DNA from: Chryseobacterium sp. BLS98
GTDB taxonomy: Bacteria > Bacteroidota > Bacteroidia > Flavobacteriales > Weeksellaceae
Direction of reading: 5' to 3'
Length of the DNA: 64,000 nucleotides
Assembly (NCBI RefSeq): GCF_001045445.1
Contig: NZ_LFNF01000002.1
Coordinates: 372,001 to 436,000, forward strand
Positions 36,548 through 43,912 of this stretch are shown one piece after another. The notes beneath the pieces are model-generated. The model saw only the letters and a list, made by a program, of their open reading frames with translations, was not told the origin of the DNA and searched no databases. Position 1 is the stretch's first letter; each line of letters begins with the position of its first letter. A program made the translations under genes and the position numbers.

Positions 36548-37242
36548 ATATAGTAATTATAGAGGATGAGGCCAGAATTGCCCGCCGTTTGCAGCGTATG
36601 ACCTCGGAGTTTTTTGCTGGTAAGCCTAATGAAATTATCATCTGTGATTCCCTACAAAAGGGGCTTGAACAGGTTTCGGGCCGGATTCCTGACCTTGTGC
36701 TTCTGGATCTTAACCTGAATGGAGATAATGGTTTTGAGCTGCTGGAGCAGATGGTAGCTGCTTCTTTTCATACGATCATTGTTTCTGCTAATACTGATAA
36801 AGCAATTACCGCTTTTGCGTATGGTGTTCTTGATTTTGTTCCCAAACCCTTTGATCAGGAGAGGCTTTTTAAGGCTTTGACAAGATTCATCAGCCCCGTC
36901 TTAAAACCACAGGAAGGCATTAAATACCTAGCTGTAAAAAGGGCCGGACAGGTTCGACTGGTCAATATTTCCGAGGTCATTTACATTAAAGGAGCGGGCA
37001 TTTATACGGAGCTCCATCTCAATAACGGGCAGAATGAGCTCCACGATAAATCCCTTGAATATCTGCAGCAGCTTCTTCCTGAGAGGTTTGAACGTATTCA
37101 CAAGTCCTATCTTGTCAATTTTCAGCAGATCGAAAAAATCATTATCAATCCCGGCACACGGTATGGAGCATTGCTTAAAACAGGTGAAATATTGCCTGTA
37201 GGACGTTCGAAGTATAAAGATCTGAAGAATAAAATGGTGTGA
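36544..37242 (+). CDS. LytTR-family response regulator
   Basis: A 232-residue regulator. The receiver domain (1-118) has acidic EDEA near the start, the phospho-acceptor Asp55 in LVLLDLNL and the conserved Lys in FVPKPF. A LytTR DNA-binding domain (about 128-230) shows YLAVKRAGQVRLVNISEVIYI, FERIHKSYLVNFQQI and LPVGRSKYKDL. It forms a two-component system with the kinase, overlapping it by 4 bases. LytTR proteins bind pairs of direct repeats; targets are unknown. The divergent outer-membrane receptor and the direct-repeat-bearing upstream blocks at 3039 and 38837 are candidates only. Confidence 0.92.
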   Translation: MNIVIIEDEARIARRLQRMTSEFFAGKPNEIIICDSLQKGLEQVSGRIPDLVLLDLNLNGDNGFELLEQMVAASFHTIIVSANTDKAITAFAYGVLDFVPKPFDQERLFKALTRFISPVLKPQEGIKYLAVKRAGQVRLVNISEVIYIKGAGIYTELHLNNGQNELHDKSLEYLQQLLPERFERIHKSYLVNFQQIEKIIINPGTRYGALLKTGEILPVGRSKYKDLKNKMV

Positions 37243-37271
37243 GGTCTGGTTTGATATGTAAAAACTTATCC

Positions 37272-38285
37272 TTAAAACAGGCTCAGATCATACTGCTTTG
37301 CCAGGTCCAGAATCATATGATAACCGGCTGCAGAATTCCCATGCTGATCCAGGGCCGGGCTGAAAACACCAATTCCCATTTTTCCAGGAACACTCACGGT
37401 AATTCCGCCTCCAACGCCTGATTTGCTGGGAAGACCTACGGTTCTTGCATATTCTCCGCTGAATTCGTACATCCCGGCAATGAGCATTTGGGACTGGATC
37501 AATCTGGCAAGATCTTCATTTTTATAGGCAGAATCTCCATCGAACCGCACACATTGATTGGCAAAGAAATAGCCGATTTTAGCTAAATCTTCGGCAGTCA
37601 GTTCAATGGAGCACTGTTTGAAATAATTGTCCAGCTGATCTTCATTTCCTGAGATCAATCCGTTGTTTTTCATGAGGTAGAACATTCCACGATTACGGTG
37701 CCCGGTAGATTTTTCAGATTGATAAACGGATGTATTATAGTCAATTGTCTGATTTTTGGTAATATACCGAACCATATCCAGGATTTTGAGGAATGGCTTT
37801 TCCCCGTCTCCGGAAATTAATGAGGTGGTAAGAATGGCCCCGGCATTCATCATAGGATTCAATGGTTTGCCTGTCGTTTCAAGGTTGGAAAAATGATTGA
37901 AAGGCTGCTCGGTTCCGAAATAGCCCATTTTATCAAAAACATTGGCCTCCCCTTTCTCTGTGACAGCAATCATTAATGCAATGATCTTGGAGATACTCTG
38001 CATGGTAAATTTTTTGTGAACATCCCCTACGTTAAGCACTTTCCCATTTTTCTCTACCACTGAAAAAGCAATGGCCCTAGCATCCATTTTCCCCAATTCA
38101 GGAATATAATCGGCTACCTTGCCCTGTGCGTAATAGGTTCTGTTTTTTTCCAGAATACTGCTTAAGGTTTTCTCTGAAATGGTTGATATATCTGCTGTTT
38201 TCTGAGCATACATCACAGTATTAAAGGAAAGAAAGGCTGCTATAAAGATTCCTTTTGCAGAAAGTAAGAAACTATTGTTATTCAT
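37272..38285 (-). CDS. glsA: Glutaminase A, exported
   Basis: A serine-dependent glutaminase hydrolysing glutamine to glutamate and ammonia. The ATG at 38285 (MNNNSFLLSAKG) is chosen because the longer frame needs a TTG. It gives 337 residues with a signal peptide (GIFIAAFLSFNTVMYAQ), so the mature enzyme should be periplasmic, unlike most cytoplasmic GlsA proteins. Beta-lactamase-fold landmarks are FTMQSISK (Ser-x-x-Lys nucleophile pair), PMMNAGAI, NRGMFYLMKNNG, ELTAEDLAKIGYFFAN, TVGLPSKSGVGGGI and GIGVFSPALDQHGNS. It converges with the LytTR gene (29 bases apart), with no clear terminator between them. Confidence 0.92.
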   Translation of the reverse strand: MNNNSFLLSAKGIFIAAFLSFNTVMYAQKTADISTISEKTLSSILEKNRTYYAQGKVADYIPELGKMDARAIAFSVVEKNGKVLNVGDVHKKFTMQSISKIIALMIAVTEKGEANVFDKMGYFGTEQPFNHFSNLETTGKPLNPMMNAGAILTTSLISGDGEKPFLKILDMVRYITKNQTIDYNTSVYQSEKSTGHRNRGMFYLMKNNGLISGNEDQLDNYFKQCSIELTAEDLAKIGYFFANQCVRFDGDSAYKNEDLARLIQSQMLIAGMYEFSGEYARTVGLPSKSGVGGGITVSVPGKMGIGVFSPALDQHGNSAAGYHMILDLAKQYDLSLF

Positions 38286-38450
38286 AAAGGCATTTCCGGC
38301 TAGTATTTTATCATCAACCCCGGAAAACAAAGATAAAGTATTTCATCTTCTGACACCAATTCTGTTAAAAATAACACCTAGAATATTTTATCATTTTTTG
38401 GTCTACATTCAGTTGGCACGATTCTTCCTTTAACACACTTAAAAAATACA

Positions 38451-38618
38451 ATGAATATGTTAAAAATTATTGGAGTAACTTTTCTTATGGGACTATTTGT
38501 AGCTTCCTGCGCTCCCAGATTAAAGTCTAACGGCAATCATGGCCTTCCGCCAGGACAGGTAAAAAAAGTAACAGGTGCAAAATCAGCAAAAAACTACGCA
38601 CCAGGACATAATAAATAA
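38451..38618 (+). CDS. 55-aa lipoprotein, resembles small quinol oxidase subunit 4-like proteins
   Basis: ATG at 38451, stop TAA at 38616-38618. The product starts MNMLKIIGVTFLMGLFVASC, with Cys20 as the lipid site, then a short polar tail containing LPPGQVKKVTGAKSAK and ending YAPGHNK. A perfect hairpin terminator 10 bases downstream and the clean lipobox support it as a real gene despite its size. From memory, Flavobacteriia proteins with a PPGQxKKxxGxxSAKxYAPGH tail are annotated as quinol oxidase subunit 4, but no oxidase genes are nearby, so that label is doubtful. It is divergent from glsA. Confidence 0.8.
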   Translation: MNMLKIIGVTFLMGLFVASCAPRLKSNGNHGLPPGQVKKVTGAKSAKNYAPGHNK

Positions 38619-38628
38619 CAACTTACTT

Positions 38629-38656
38629 ATAGCTTTCTAATCAGAAAGCTATTTTT
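38629..38656 (+). terminator. Intrinsic terminator after the 55-aa lipoprotein
   Basis: Perfect 10-bp stem ATAGCTTTCT / AGAAAGCTAT with loop AATC and trailing TTTT. Confidence 0.85.
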
Positions 38657-38836
38657 ATAATTGATTCTCTCTGTTCGCCATACTACTTCTTAGCTTTAGT
38701 ACGGCTCCACCATTACTTCGTCAGCTTAATACTTTGAATTCACTCAAAAATCAGCTCTTTAAAGCTTCCATGACTATTGCTTGAATTAATTTTAGCCACA
38801 AAAATATGGGGTTTAAAACAAGCTTAATACAATTAG

Positions 38837-38907
38837 GTATTTCTACTCAACCCAATAATTGGTTATTTGTACTCTAAAACAAATACCATCTTCTTTGTTA
38901 CTTTGAG
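38837..38907 (+). promoter_or_regulatory. Conserved 71-base upstream region, copy B
   Basis: Gapless match to 3039-3109 (53 of 71 identical) with GTATTTCTACT, TTGGTTATTT and CTTTGAG at the same distances. It lies in the 332-base gap after the 55-aa lipoprotein gene, the rest of which holds only that gene's terminator. It ends 43 bases before the ATG at 38951, which argues that translation starts there and not further upstream. The two cores GGTATTTCTACTC and GGTTATTTGTACTC look like direct repeats 26 bases apart. Confidence 0.65.
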
Positions 38908-38950
38908 ATATAAATCATCAACAAAAACTAACCAACCAAATACATTCAAC

Positions 38951-39367
38951 ATGGAAACAACAAATGTAAGCGGAACCGCAAATTCATCCGGCCAACTTCA
39001 ATTGGGCGGAGGTGCTCAGTTCTGGGTTTACCTTTCACCTCAGAACAATACTGCCAAAATGATATCTACATGGCGTGTTACGTTCTCGCAAGGCAATTGG
39101 AGCGATTCAATTTCAAGCGACAATCCGACCAAACAAATTCAGACTCCTAATCTTTCAGGAATTTTTGAGATTAAGGTAGAATTATTAAGCGGCTCTACCG
39201 GTACATGGAGACAAATTCCTCCGCAGGCCGGAAGCTACAACGAAATAGGCTGCAATTCCAACTGTGCCTCTATGGTAGGGATTGTTACGGACAGCACCAA
39301 CCCTGCTCCAGGAGCTATTAATGCTCATTTCTGGACTACCTGGGATGCTATGTGCAAAGCAGGATAA
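38951..39367 (+). CDS. Unknown 138-aa beta-rich protein, no signal peptide
   Basis: Start chosen at METTNVSGTANSSG (38951) because the frame extending upstream runs through the conserved regulatory block. The protein looks like a single beta sandwich: alternating polar/hydrophobic strands (QLQLGGGAQFWVYL, ISTWRVTF, GIFEIKVELL), Trp-rich, with Cys residues in IGCNSNCASM and a C-terminal WDAMCKAG. No signal peptide, lipobox or membrane helix. Family not recognised. It shares a promoter block and the MET start with the 219-aa protein at 3157, but the two proteins do not look homologous. A hairpin terminator follows. Function unknown. Confidence 0.72.
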   Translation: METTNVSGTANSSGQLQLGGGAQFWVYLSPQNNTAKMISTWRVTFSQGNWSDSISSDNPTKQIQTPNLSGIFEIKVELLSGSTGTWRQIPPQAGSYNEIGCNSNCASMVGIVTDSTNPAPGAINAHFWTTWDAMCKAG

Positions 39368-39417
39368 ACACACTAAGCTATCAATTATTCAATTAAAGAA
39401 TATAATATAGAAAAAGG

Positions 39418-39455
39418 ATGAAGCTCTCTCATTGCTGAGGCAGCTTCATTTTTTA
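39418..39455 (+). terminator. Intrinsic terminator after the 138-aa gene
   Basis: ATGAAGCT / AGCTTCAT outer stem with an inner CTC/GAG pair and a trailing run of six T, 50 bases after the stop codon. Confidence 0.7.
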
Positions 39456-39544
39456 TTTCCTGAAATCATCTGAACATTATCTAACAAAAGTCAAGTGCAT
39501 TGGCAAACGGTTGCAGGAACTTTGTGTTATTAAAATAAGCAATT

Positions 39545-40558
39545 ATGACACAGAAAAATCTGGCTTTAGTTTCCGGGGCCAACGGACATTTAGGAAATAA
39601 TCTGGTGAGATTCCTGATCAAAAAAGGAATCCCTGTAAGAGCAAGCGTACGGAATATTAATAATAAAGCTCCATTTACAGGTCTGGATTGTGAGGTGGTA
39701 CAGGCAGATATCACCGATAAATCATCTTTTATAAAAGCTTTACAGGGAGTGGAAACCTTTTATGCAGTGGGAGCATCCTTCAAGCTCTGGGCACAGGATC
39801 CTGAAACAGAAATTTATGATGTGAATATGCAGGGAACAAGAAACACTATTGAAGCGGCTGCAGAAGCTGGGGTGAAACGCATTGTTTATGTAAGCTCTAT
39901 AGCGGCATTAGATTATACAAAACTCCCTACCAAAGAAAGCTACGGCTACAATCCTGACCGCAGGGATATGTATTACAATTCTAAAAACGACGGTGAAAAA
40001 CTAGCTTTTGAACTGGCCGGGAAACTGGGAATAGAAATAGTATCCGTCATGCCATCAGCAATGATCGGAAGTGAAGCTTTTCTGCCACTGAATGTTTCTT
40101 ACGGAGTTTTAAAGCTTATTCTCAACAAAGGAATTCCGGTGGACACTAAAATCACTCTCAACTGGATAGATGTAAAGGATGTAGCGGAAGGCTGCTATCT
40201 GGCAGCACAAAACGGCCGCTCCGGAGAGCGATATATTCTTGCCAATGAAAAATGTATGACGATTACAGACACTACTATCTTAGCCAATCAGCTATACCCT
40301 GAGCTAAAGATCAGAATACCCGGTTCGGTACCTAAATCTGTTTTATTTATTATTGCGGGGATCATGGAGCTTTCTGCTAAAATAAAGAAAAAGCCACCTG
40401 TTTTAACCCGTAAAGATATTGCTATGTTCTCGGGCTTACAGCAAAATTTTGACATTACAAAATCAAGAAAGGAATTAGGATTCAGCCCTAAAAGCCCTGA
40501 GCAGGCAGTAAAAGAAGCATTCCGTTATTTAATGGAACATAAAGAGCTATTGAAATAG
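39545..40558 (+). CDS. NAD-dependent epimerase/dehydratase (extended SDR)
   Basis: A 337-residue extended short-chain dehydrogenase. The nucleotide-binding motif is VSGANGHLGNNLVRFL (GxxGxxG), followed by VVQADITD, YVSSIAALDY and the catalytic YxxxK in MYYNSKNDGEK. The pattern resembles dihydroflavonol reductase-like and HpnA-like sugar or sterol-type dehydrogenases, about 330 residues long. The C-terminal third (LNWIDVKDVAEGCYLAAQ) fits this family. It precedes the Crp-like regulator by 33 bases and may be co-transcribed with it or under its control. Substrate unknown. Confidence 0.85.
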   Translation: MTQKNLALVSGANGHLGNNLVRFLIKKGIPVRASVRNINNKAPFTGLDCEVVQADITDKSSFIKALQGVETFYAVGASFKLWAQDPETEIYDVNMQGTRNTIEAAAEAGVKRIVYVSSIAALDYTKLPTKESYGYNPDRRDMYYNSKNDGEKLAFELAGKLGIEIVSVMPSAMIGSEAFLPLNVSYGVLKLILNKGIPVDTKITLNWIDVKDVAEGCYLAAQNGRSGERYILANEKCMTITDTTILANQLYPELKIRIPGSVPKSVLFIIAGIMELSAKIKKKPPVLTRKDIAMFSGLQQNFDITKSRKELGFSPKSPEQAVKEAFRYLMEHKELLK

Positions 40559-40564
40559 TTATTG

Positions 40565-40572
40565 TAAATTTG
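40565..40572 (+). promoter_or_regulatory. -7 element TAAATTTG before the Crp-like gene
   Basis: Exact TANNTTTG match 20 bases before the ATG at 40592, but no TTG at a good -33 distance. It suggests the regulator can be transcribed on its own. Confidence 0.35.
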
Positions 40573-40591
40573 AATATAATCCCTGTAAGGT

Positions 40592-41167
40592 ATGATGCAG
40601 CAGAAATTAATTGATTTTATCCAATCCGGGCATCCTCTTTCCCAAATGGATAAGGATTTGATTTTTCAATATTTTGAACCGGTACTTTTTCCTAAAAACC
40701 GCATAATTGAGGAAGAGGGAAAAGTACCGGAATACCTTTATTATATTGTATCAGGTTATTTGCGCCTGTTCCATTATAATGAAAATGGAGATGAGGTGAC
40801 AACCCATATCAATTGTCCGCCGGGATTTTTTACTTCTTATTTTAATTTCATAAATACTGCAAAATCTAATGAAAATGTTGAATGCATTACCGAATGTGAG
40901 CTACTACGGATTACAAAAACAGATCTCGACTCCTTAACTTCAAAAAGTGAGGCCATGAAAAATTTCAGCATAGAAATTTTTCAAAAATCGATTGTTTATA
41001 ATGAAACCCGATCGACTGAGCTCGCTACTCTTTCCGGAGAAAAACGCTATAGGAAACTCATTGAAAATTATCCGGGAATCTTACACAATGTTCCTATTGC
41101 TTATATTGCTTCCTTCCTCGGAATGAAACCTGAAAGCCTGAGCCGCATCCGCCGGAAACTGATATGA
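40592..41167 (+). CDS. Crp/Fnr-family transcriptional regulator
   Basis: A 191-residue regulator. Residues 1-115 form a cyclic-nucleotide-binding-like beta roll (RIIEEEGKVPEYLYYIVSGYLRLFHY, EVTTHINCPPGFFTSY). After the long dimer helix comes a short C-terminal helix-turn-helix (NVPIAYIASFLGMKPESLSRIRRKL). The typical cAMP-contact RET motif of true Crp is not evident, so the ligand, if any, is unknown. Such proteins are common in Flavobacteriia and often sit beside the dehydrogenase they regulate. It lies 33 bases after the epimerase gene. Confidence 0.87.
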   Translation: MMQQKLIDFIQSGHPLSQMDKDLIFQYFEPVLFPKNRIIEEEGKVPEYLYYIVSGYLRLFHYNENGDEVTTHINCPPGFFTSYFNFINTAKSNENVECITECELLRITKTDLDSLTSKSEAMKNFSIEIFQKSIVYNETRSTELATLSGEKRYRKLIENYPGILHNVPIAYIASFLGMKPESLSRIRRKLI

Positions 41168-41272
41168 AAGTTAATTTCCGGCATAAAATCCAGTACTCCC
41201 TGAATATTACCCGTTAAAAAAAGTAGATTAATCGGTATTAATTGTAACATCTAAAAACAAACTTAATTCTGA

Positions 41273-41301
41273 TTGATTTTCTGATGTAATCCTTATTTTT
41301 G
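41273..41301 (+). promoter_or_regulatory. Promoter of the DUF1826 gene
   Basis: TTG at 41273-41275, an 18-base spacer and TATTTTTG at 41294-41301: a full Bacteroidetes promoter, 29 bases before the ATG at 41331. Confidence 0.7.
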
Positions 41302-41330
41302 CAGAGCAATCCTATTTCTCCTTCTAAATT

Positions 41331-42029
41331 ATGAATGATAAATTTCCCGACAGCAATCAAATCTTTAGAGTCCCTACTTTTAGCGAACTGGTTAATACCG
41401 ATTTCCAGGGTACGATGAATGCGATTTGCTGGCACAGAAATTTAACCGGAGACTTTAAAGAAATTGTTTCTAAGCTTCAGTTGAAAGAGAATATTACAGA
41501 AGTTTCGACTGATGATCTTTCAGCGTTGCAGTTATCCCAGGAAGGGAATAAGGCAAGGGAAATTATTTTAAATGATTTAAAGTTATTAACTGATTTCGGA
41601 GCATCGCCTTCGCTCAATTTACTTAAAAATTACGAGCGGGATGAGGAGTTTGATTTCATTTCCACCGATGTATATTCGTATCATGTGGATCGATCGCCCA
41701 TTGGAACCGACACTTTTTTATGTACCTATCATGGGACTGCAAGCGATATCCTGCCTAACAGCCAGGCTGAACAAAAAGTTCTGATCCCGGAAATCCGTGA
41801 AAAACTGAAAGAATTACATGGCGGTCCTGAAGCAGAATTTGAAGATTTCCTGAAAGACTGTTTTTTCGACCTGCATTATCAGCCGAAACACGGTGCAAAA
41901 CCTGTAAATTTAGGATCAGGACACCTTTGGCGCCTGGCAGTTGATCACCCGGCTCAACAGGCTTTACCTTGTGTTCATAGGGCTCCTGTTGAAAATGATG
42001 GTGAATATAGACTATTGTTGATTTGTTAA
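41331..42029 (+). CDS. DUF1826 domain-containing protein
   Basis: A 232-residue protein. The second half holds a His-x-Asp pair in YSYHVDRSPIGTDTFLCTYHGTASDILP and a late His in LPCVHRAPVENDGEYRLLLI, the order expected of DUF1826 and reminiscent of an iron/2-oxoglutarate oxygenase fold (inference). DUF1826 genes in other bacteria are often under zinc control next to COG0523 GTPases; no such neighbour is here. A good promoter precedes it. No signal peptide. Enzyme activity is unproven. Confidence 0.65.
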   Translation: MNDKFPDSNQIFRVPTFSELVNTDFQGTMNAICWHRNLTGDFKEIVSKLQLKENITEVSTDDLSALQLSQEGNKAREIILNDLKLLTDFGASPSLNLLKNYERDEEFDFISTDVYSYHVDRSPIGTDTFLCTYHGTASDILPNSQAEQKVLIPEIREKLKELHGGPEAEFEDFLKDCFFDLHYQPKHGAKPVNLGSGHLWRLAVDHPAQQALPCVHRAPVENDGEYRLLLIC

Positions 42030-42072
42030 ATATGGATTCTTCTATGAATGCTATTTTGCCTGCACTTTTATA

Positions 42073-42080
42073 TAATTTTG
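42073..42080 (+). promoter_or_regulatory. -7 element TAATTTTG before the cupin gene
   Basis: Exact TANNTTTG match 38 bases before the ATG at 42119; the nearest upstream TTG is closer than normal (14 bases), so the promoter is tentative. Confidence 0.35.
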
Positions 42081-42118
42081 ATCAATTGATATACATTATA
42101 AATTAATACTTAACCTAC

Positions 42119-42589
42119 ATGGCTGATACCGTTATATTATCTGAAGGAACAGAATTCGATCACGTTATAAAGGAGGTTTCAAAATACATTCACCTGTATG
42201 TAATGGCCTTTGAAAAGGAAGAACGAACCATTACACGCATCGATAAGCGTGAAAATATGTACGGAGGAAACGGAACTGTATACATGATTCAAATGTTCGA
42301 CCAAAATGAACTGACCAATAATCGTCTGGGTGCCTATATGGTTTTATTGAATAGAGGCGATGAATCGGGGTTCCATACTCACAATGAAAAAAATGAAGAA
42401 GAATTATATGTCGTTATTCATGGAACCGGCGAATATCGTGAAAGAACCGGAACCTATGGGCCGGAACGAAAAAAAATACTTCAAAAGGGAGATATTACAG
42501 CCATAAGTTCTATAGGTTATCATTCTATTGAGAATACAGGAGATGAGCCTTTAATTATGTTTGTTATTACTACTAATAATCCGTCATAA
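42119..42589 (+). CDS. Cupin-domain protein
   Basis: A 156-residue single-cupin protein. The first metal motif is GFHTHNEKNEEELYVVIHG (two His and a Glu), the second GDITAISSIGYHSIENTG with one His, so a mononuclear metal site is complete. Core at about 75-152, preceded by 70 residues of mixed structure. Role unknown: sugar isomerase, dioxygenase or sensor are all possible for this fold. It ends at a bidirectional terminator shared with the convergent helix-turn-helix genes. Confidence 0.82.
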   Translation: MADTVILSEGTEFDHVIKEVSKYIHLYVMAFEKEERTITRIDKRENMYGGNGTVYMIQMFDQNELTNNRLGAYMVLLNRGDESGFHTHNEKNEEELYVVIHGTGEYRERTGTYGPERKKILQKGDITAISSIGYHSIENTGDEPLIMFVITTNNPS

Positions 42590-42726
42590 ATTGCGATACA
42601 CGCATGTCTACTTTTGTAACACAACCTAAATACAAACTGAATATCAATAATTTACAAAATATAAAGATATACAGTAATATATGTCATCATTATTAAATGA
42701 AGTTCCCAGCATCAGTTTAATCTTTT

Positions 42727-42759
42727 AAAATCCCGTTAAATATGATTTAACGGGATTTT
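42727..42759. terminator. Bidirectional terminator between cupin and helix-turn-helix genes
   Basis: Perfect 15-bp stem AAAATCCCGTTAAAT / ATTTAACGGGATTTT with loop ATG, flanked by T-rich DNA on the plus strand and A-rich on the other side, between convergent genes. Confidence 0.9.
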
Positions 42760-42786
42760 GTCTTTTTATTGTACTAAGAAGAGATT

Positions 42787-43134
42787 TCATTTTAGAACGA
42801 ATGTTTTCTTCCATTTTGCAATCGTATTTCTACTTAGCTTAAAATGAATTGACAACTCAGTATTATTAAGATTATTCTTCTTTTGATAATTCAGAATATT
42901 GATAACTGCAGCCTTATCGTAAGATTTGTGTTTCTGATCAAACTGAAGTTTTTCCTTGTTCCCGACTCCGAAAATGAGGTTATTAAGCCTGATAACATCC
43001 AAAACAGAAAGTTGATTTTTTTTAAAAAAGAAATCACATACCTCCAATTTTTCCGGATATTTTCTTGTGACTATATCTTTATATATTTTTACGTAATCAG
43101 GTTGTAAATTTATTTTTTGTATTTGTCTATCCAT
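42787..43134 (-). CDS. Small helix-turn-helix protein (transposase-like HTH)
   Basis: A 115-residue basic protein. Its last 30 residues form a helix-turn-helix of transposase type (NLNNTELSIHFKLSRNTIAKWKK). The front half (KIYKDIVTRKYPEKLE, LSVLDVIRLNNLIFGV, QKHKSYDKAAVINILNYQKK) has no catalytic motif. From memory this family occurs in many copies in Chryseobacterium, usually paired with an HTH protein like the next one. It overlaps that gene by 25 bases. A regulator, or the remnant of a two-ORF transposase without its DDE partner, are both possible; no DDE integrase lies nearby. Confidence 0.72.
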   Translation of the reverse strand: MDRQIQKINLQPDYVKIYKDIVTRKYPEKLEVCDFFFKKNQLSVLDVIRLNNLIFGVGNKEKLQFDQKHKSYDKAAVINILNYQKKNNLNNTELSIHFKLSRNTIAKWKKTFVLK

Positions 43135-43553
43135 TTGTATAGGGTGGTTTTAGGTATTTTATATTCATCTACGATCTGTTGTTTTGTTTTCTCACCGGAG
43201 CTAGCAAGCTCTAAAACAAAATCGATAACCTCTTTTGTATAAATATTTTTTCTAAATTGTGGAAGCTTTGATGTGCCATTAGTGGTATTGTTGTAATTGT
43301 TACTTGCCGGGGGTGAATAAAGAATGAGATGTTGGCTATAAATTCTAAAAAAATCATAGTCTAATAATTTACTCCAACGCAGTAAAACTTCCGAATCTAT
43401 ACTTTTACATTGATACATTTGCTTTACCTCATTCTCTGTGCATTTCAAAAAATTACAAATGCGGGGTACCTCAACTCCTAATTCATCCACACGATCCTTT
43501 ATTAATGAGCCGATATCAACAGTTCTTAAATTAATTTTATTTTGAGTGTTCAT
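43110..43553 (-). CDS. Helix-turn-helix protein with N- and C-terminal HTH-like regions
   Basis: The ATG at 43553 (MNTQNKINLRTVDIGSLIKDRV) is chosen over a TTG 30 bases upstream, giving 147 residues. The N-terminal part (LGVEVPRICNFLKCTENEVKQMY, LLRWSKLLDYDFFRIY) is Xre-like; the C-terminal part (GEKTKQQIVDEYKIPKTTLYKWIDKYKK) is a transposase-type HTH. A poorly conserved Asn/Pro-rich linker joins them. It overlaps the downstream HTH gene by 25 bases and follows the 68-aa gene. Likely DNA-binding; function unknown. Recurrent in the genus from memory. Confidence 0.72.
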   Translation of the reverse strand: MNTQNKINLRTVDIGSLIKDRVDELGVEVPRICNFLKCTENEVKQMYQCKSIDSEVLLRWSKLLDYDFFRIYSQHLILYSPPASNNYNNTTNGTSKLPQFRKNIYTKEVIDFVLELASSGEKTKQQIVDEYKIPKTTLYKWIDKYKK

Positions 43554-43572
43554 GTTTTCTAATATAATTTCA

Positions 43573-43779
43573 TTAATAGCCAATATAAAAGTCTCTTACT
43601 CTTTCTTTTTTATCAAAGTATAAATGGATTTTTACAGATATTAATCCAAAACAATATCTTTTCAATACATATTGCCAAACGTCACTGGTATATTTTTGTT
43701 CAGACATCTTTCCGCAAAAAACCTCTATTTCGGGTTTAGTTTTGCCCATGACATTTTCTTCCATTTTTATTTCATTCAT
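43573..43779 (-). CDS. Small hypothetical protein ahead of the HTH pair
   Basis: A possible 68-residue product starting MNEIKMEENVMGKTK, with an alternative start MEENVMGK at 43764. It is acidic at the front and aromatic-rich behind (WQYVLKRYCFGLISVKIHLYFDKK). No signal or known motif. It lies 20 bases upstream of the HTH gene on the same strand, which favours it as a real first gene of a small operon, but coding evidence is limited. Confidence 0.45.
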   Translation of the reverse strand: MNEIKMEENVMGKTKPEIEVFCGKMSEQKYTSDVWQYVLKRYCFGLISVKIHLYFDKKERVRDFYIGY

Positions 43780-43912
43780 AATTAAAATTGTTTTAATAGT
43801 TTATAATATCTTGATGTAGTACATGTAGAGCTTTAGTTATATTTGTGCTAAAACCTTTTTTATAACAGAAATACATTTATAGCTAAATTAAGTTCCAACC
43901 CATATCAAAGGG

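Noticed and set aside
38867-38950. Upstream extension of the 138-aa gene
   Set aside because: The extension is made of the regulatory block conserved at 3039-3109.
42787-43779. Insertion sequence
   Set aside because: No DDE transposase, no terminal inverted repeats and no target duplication were found.
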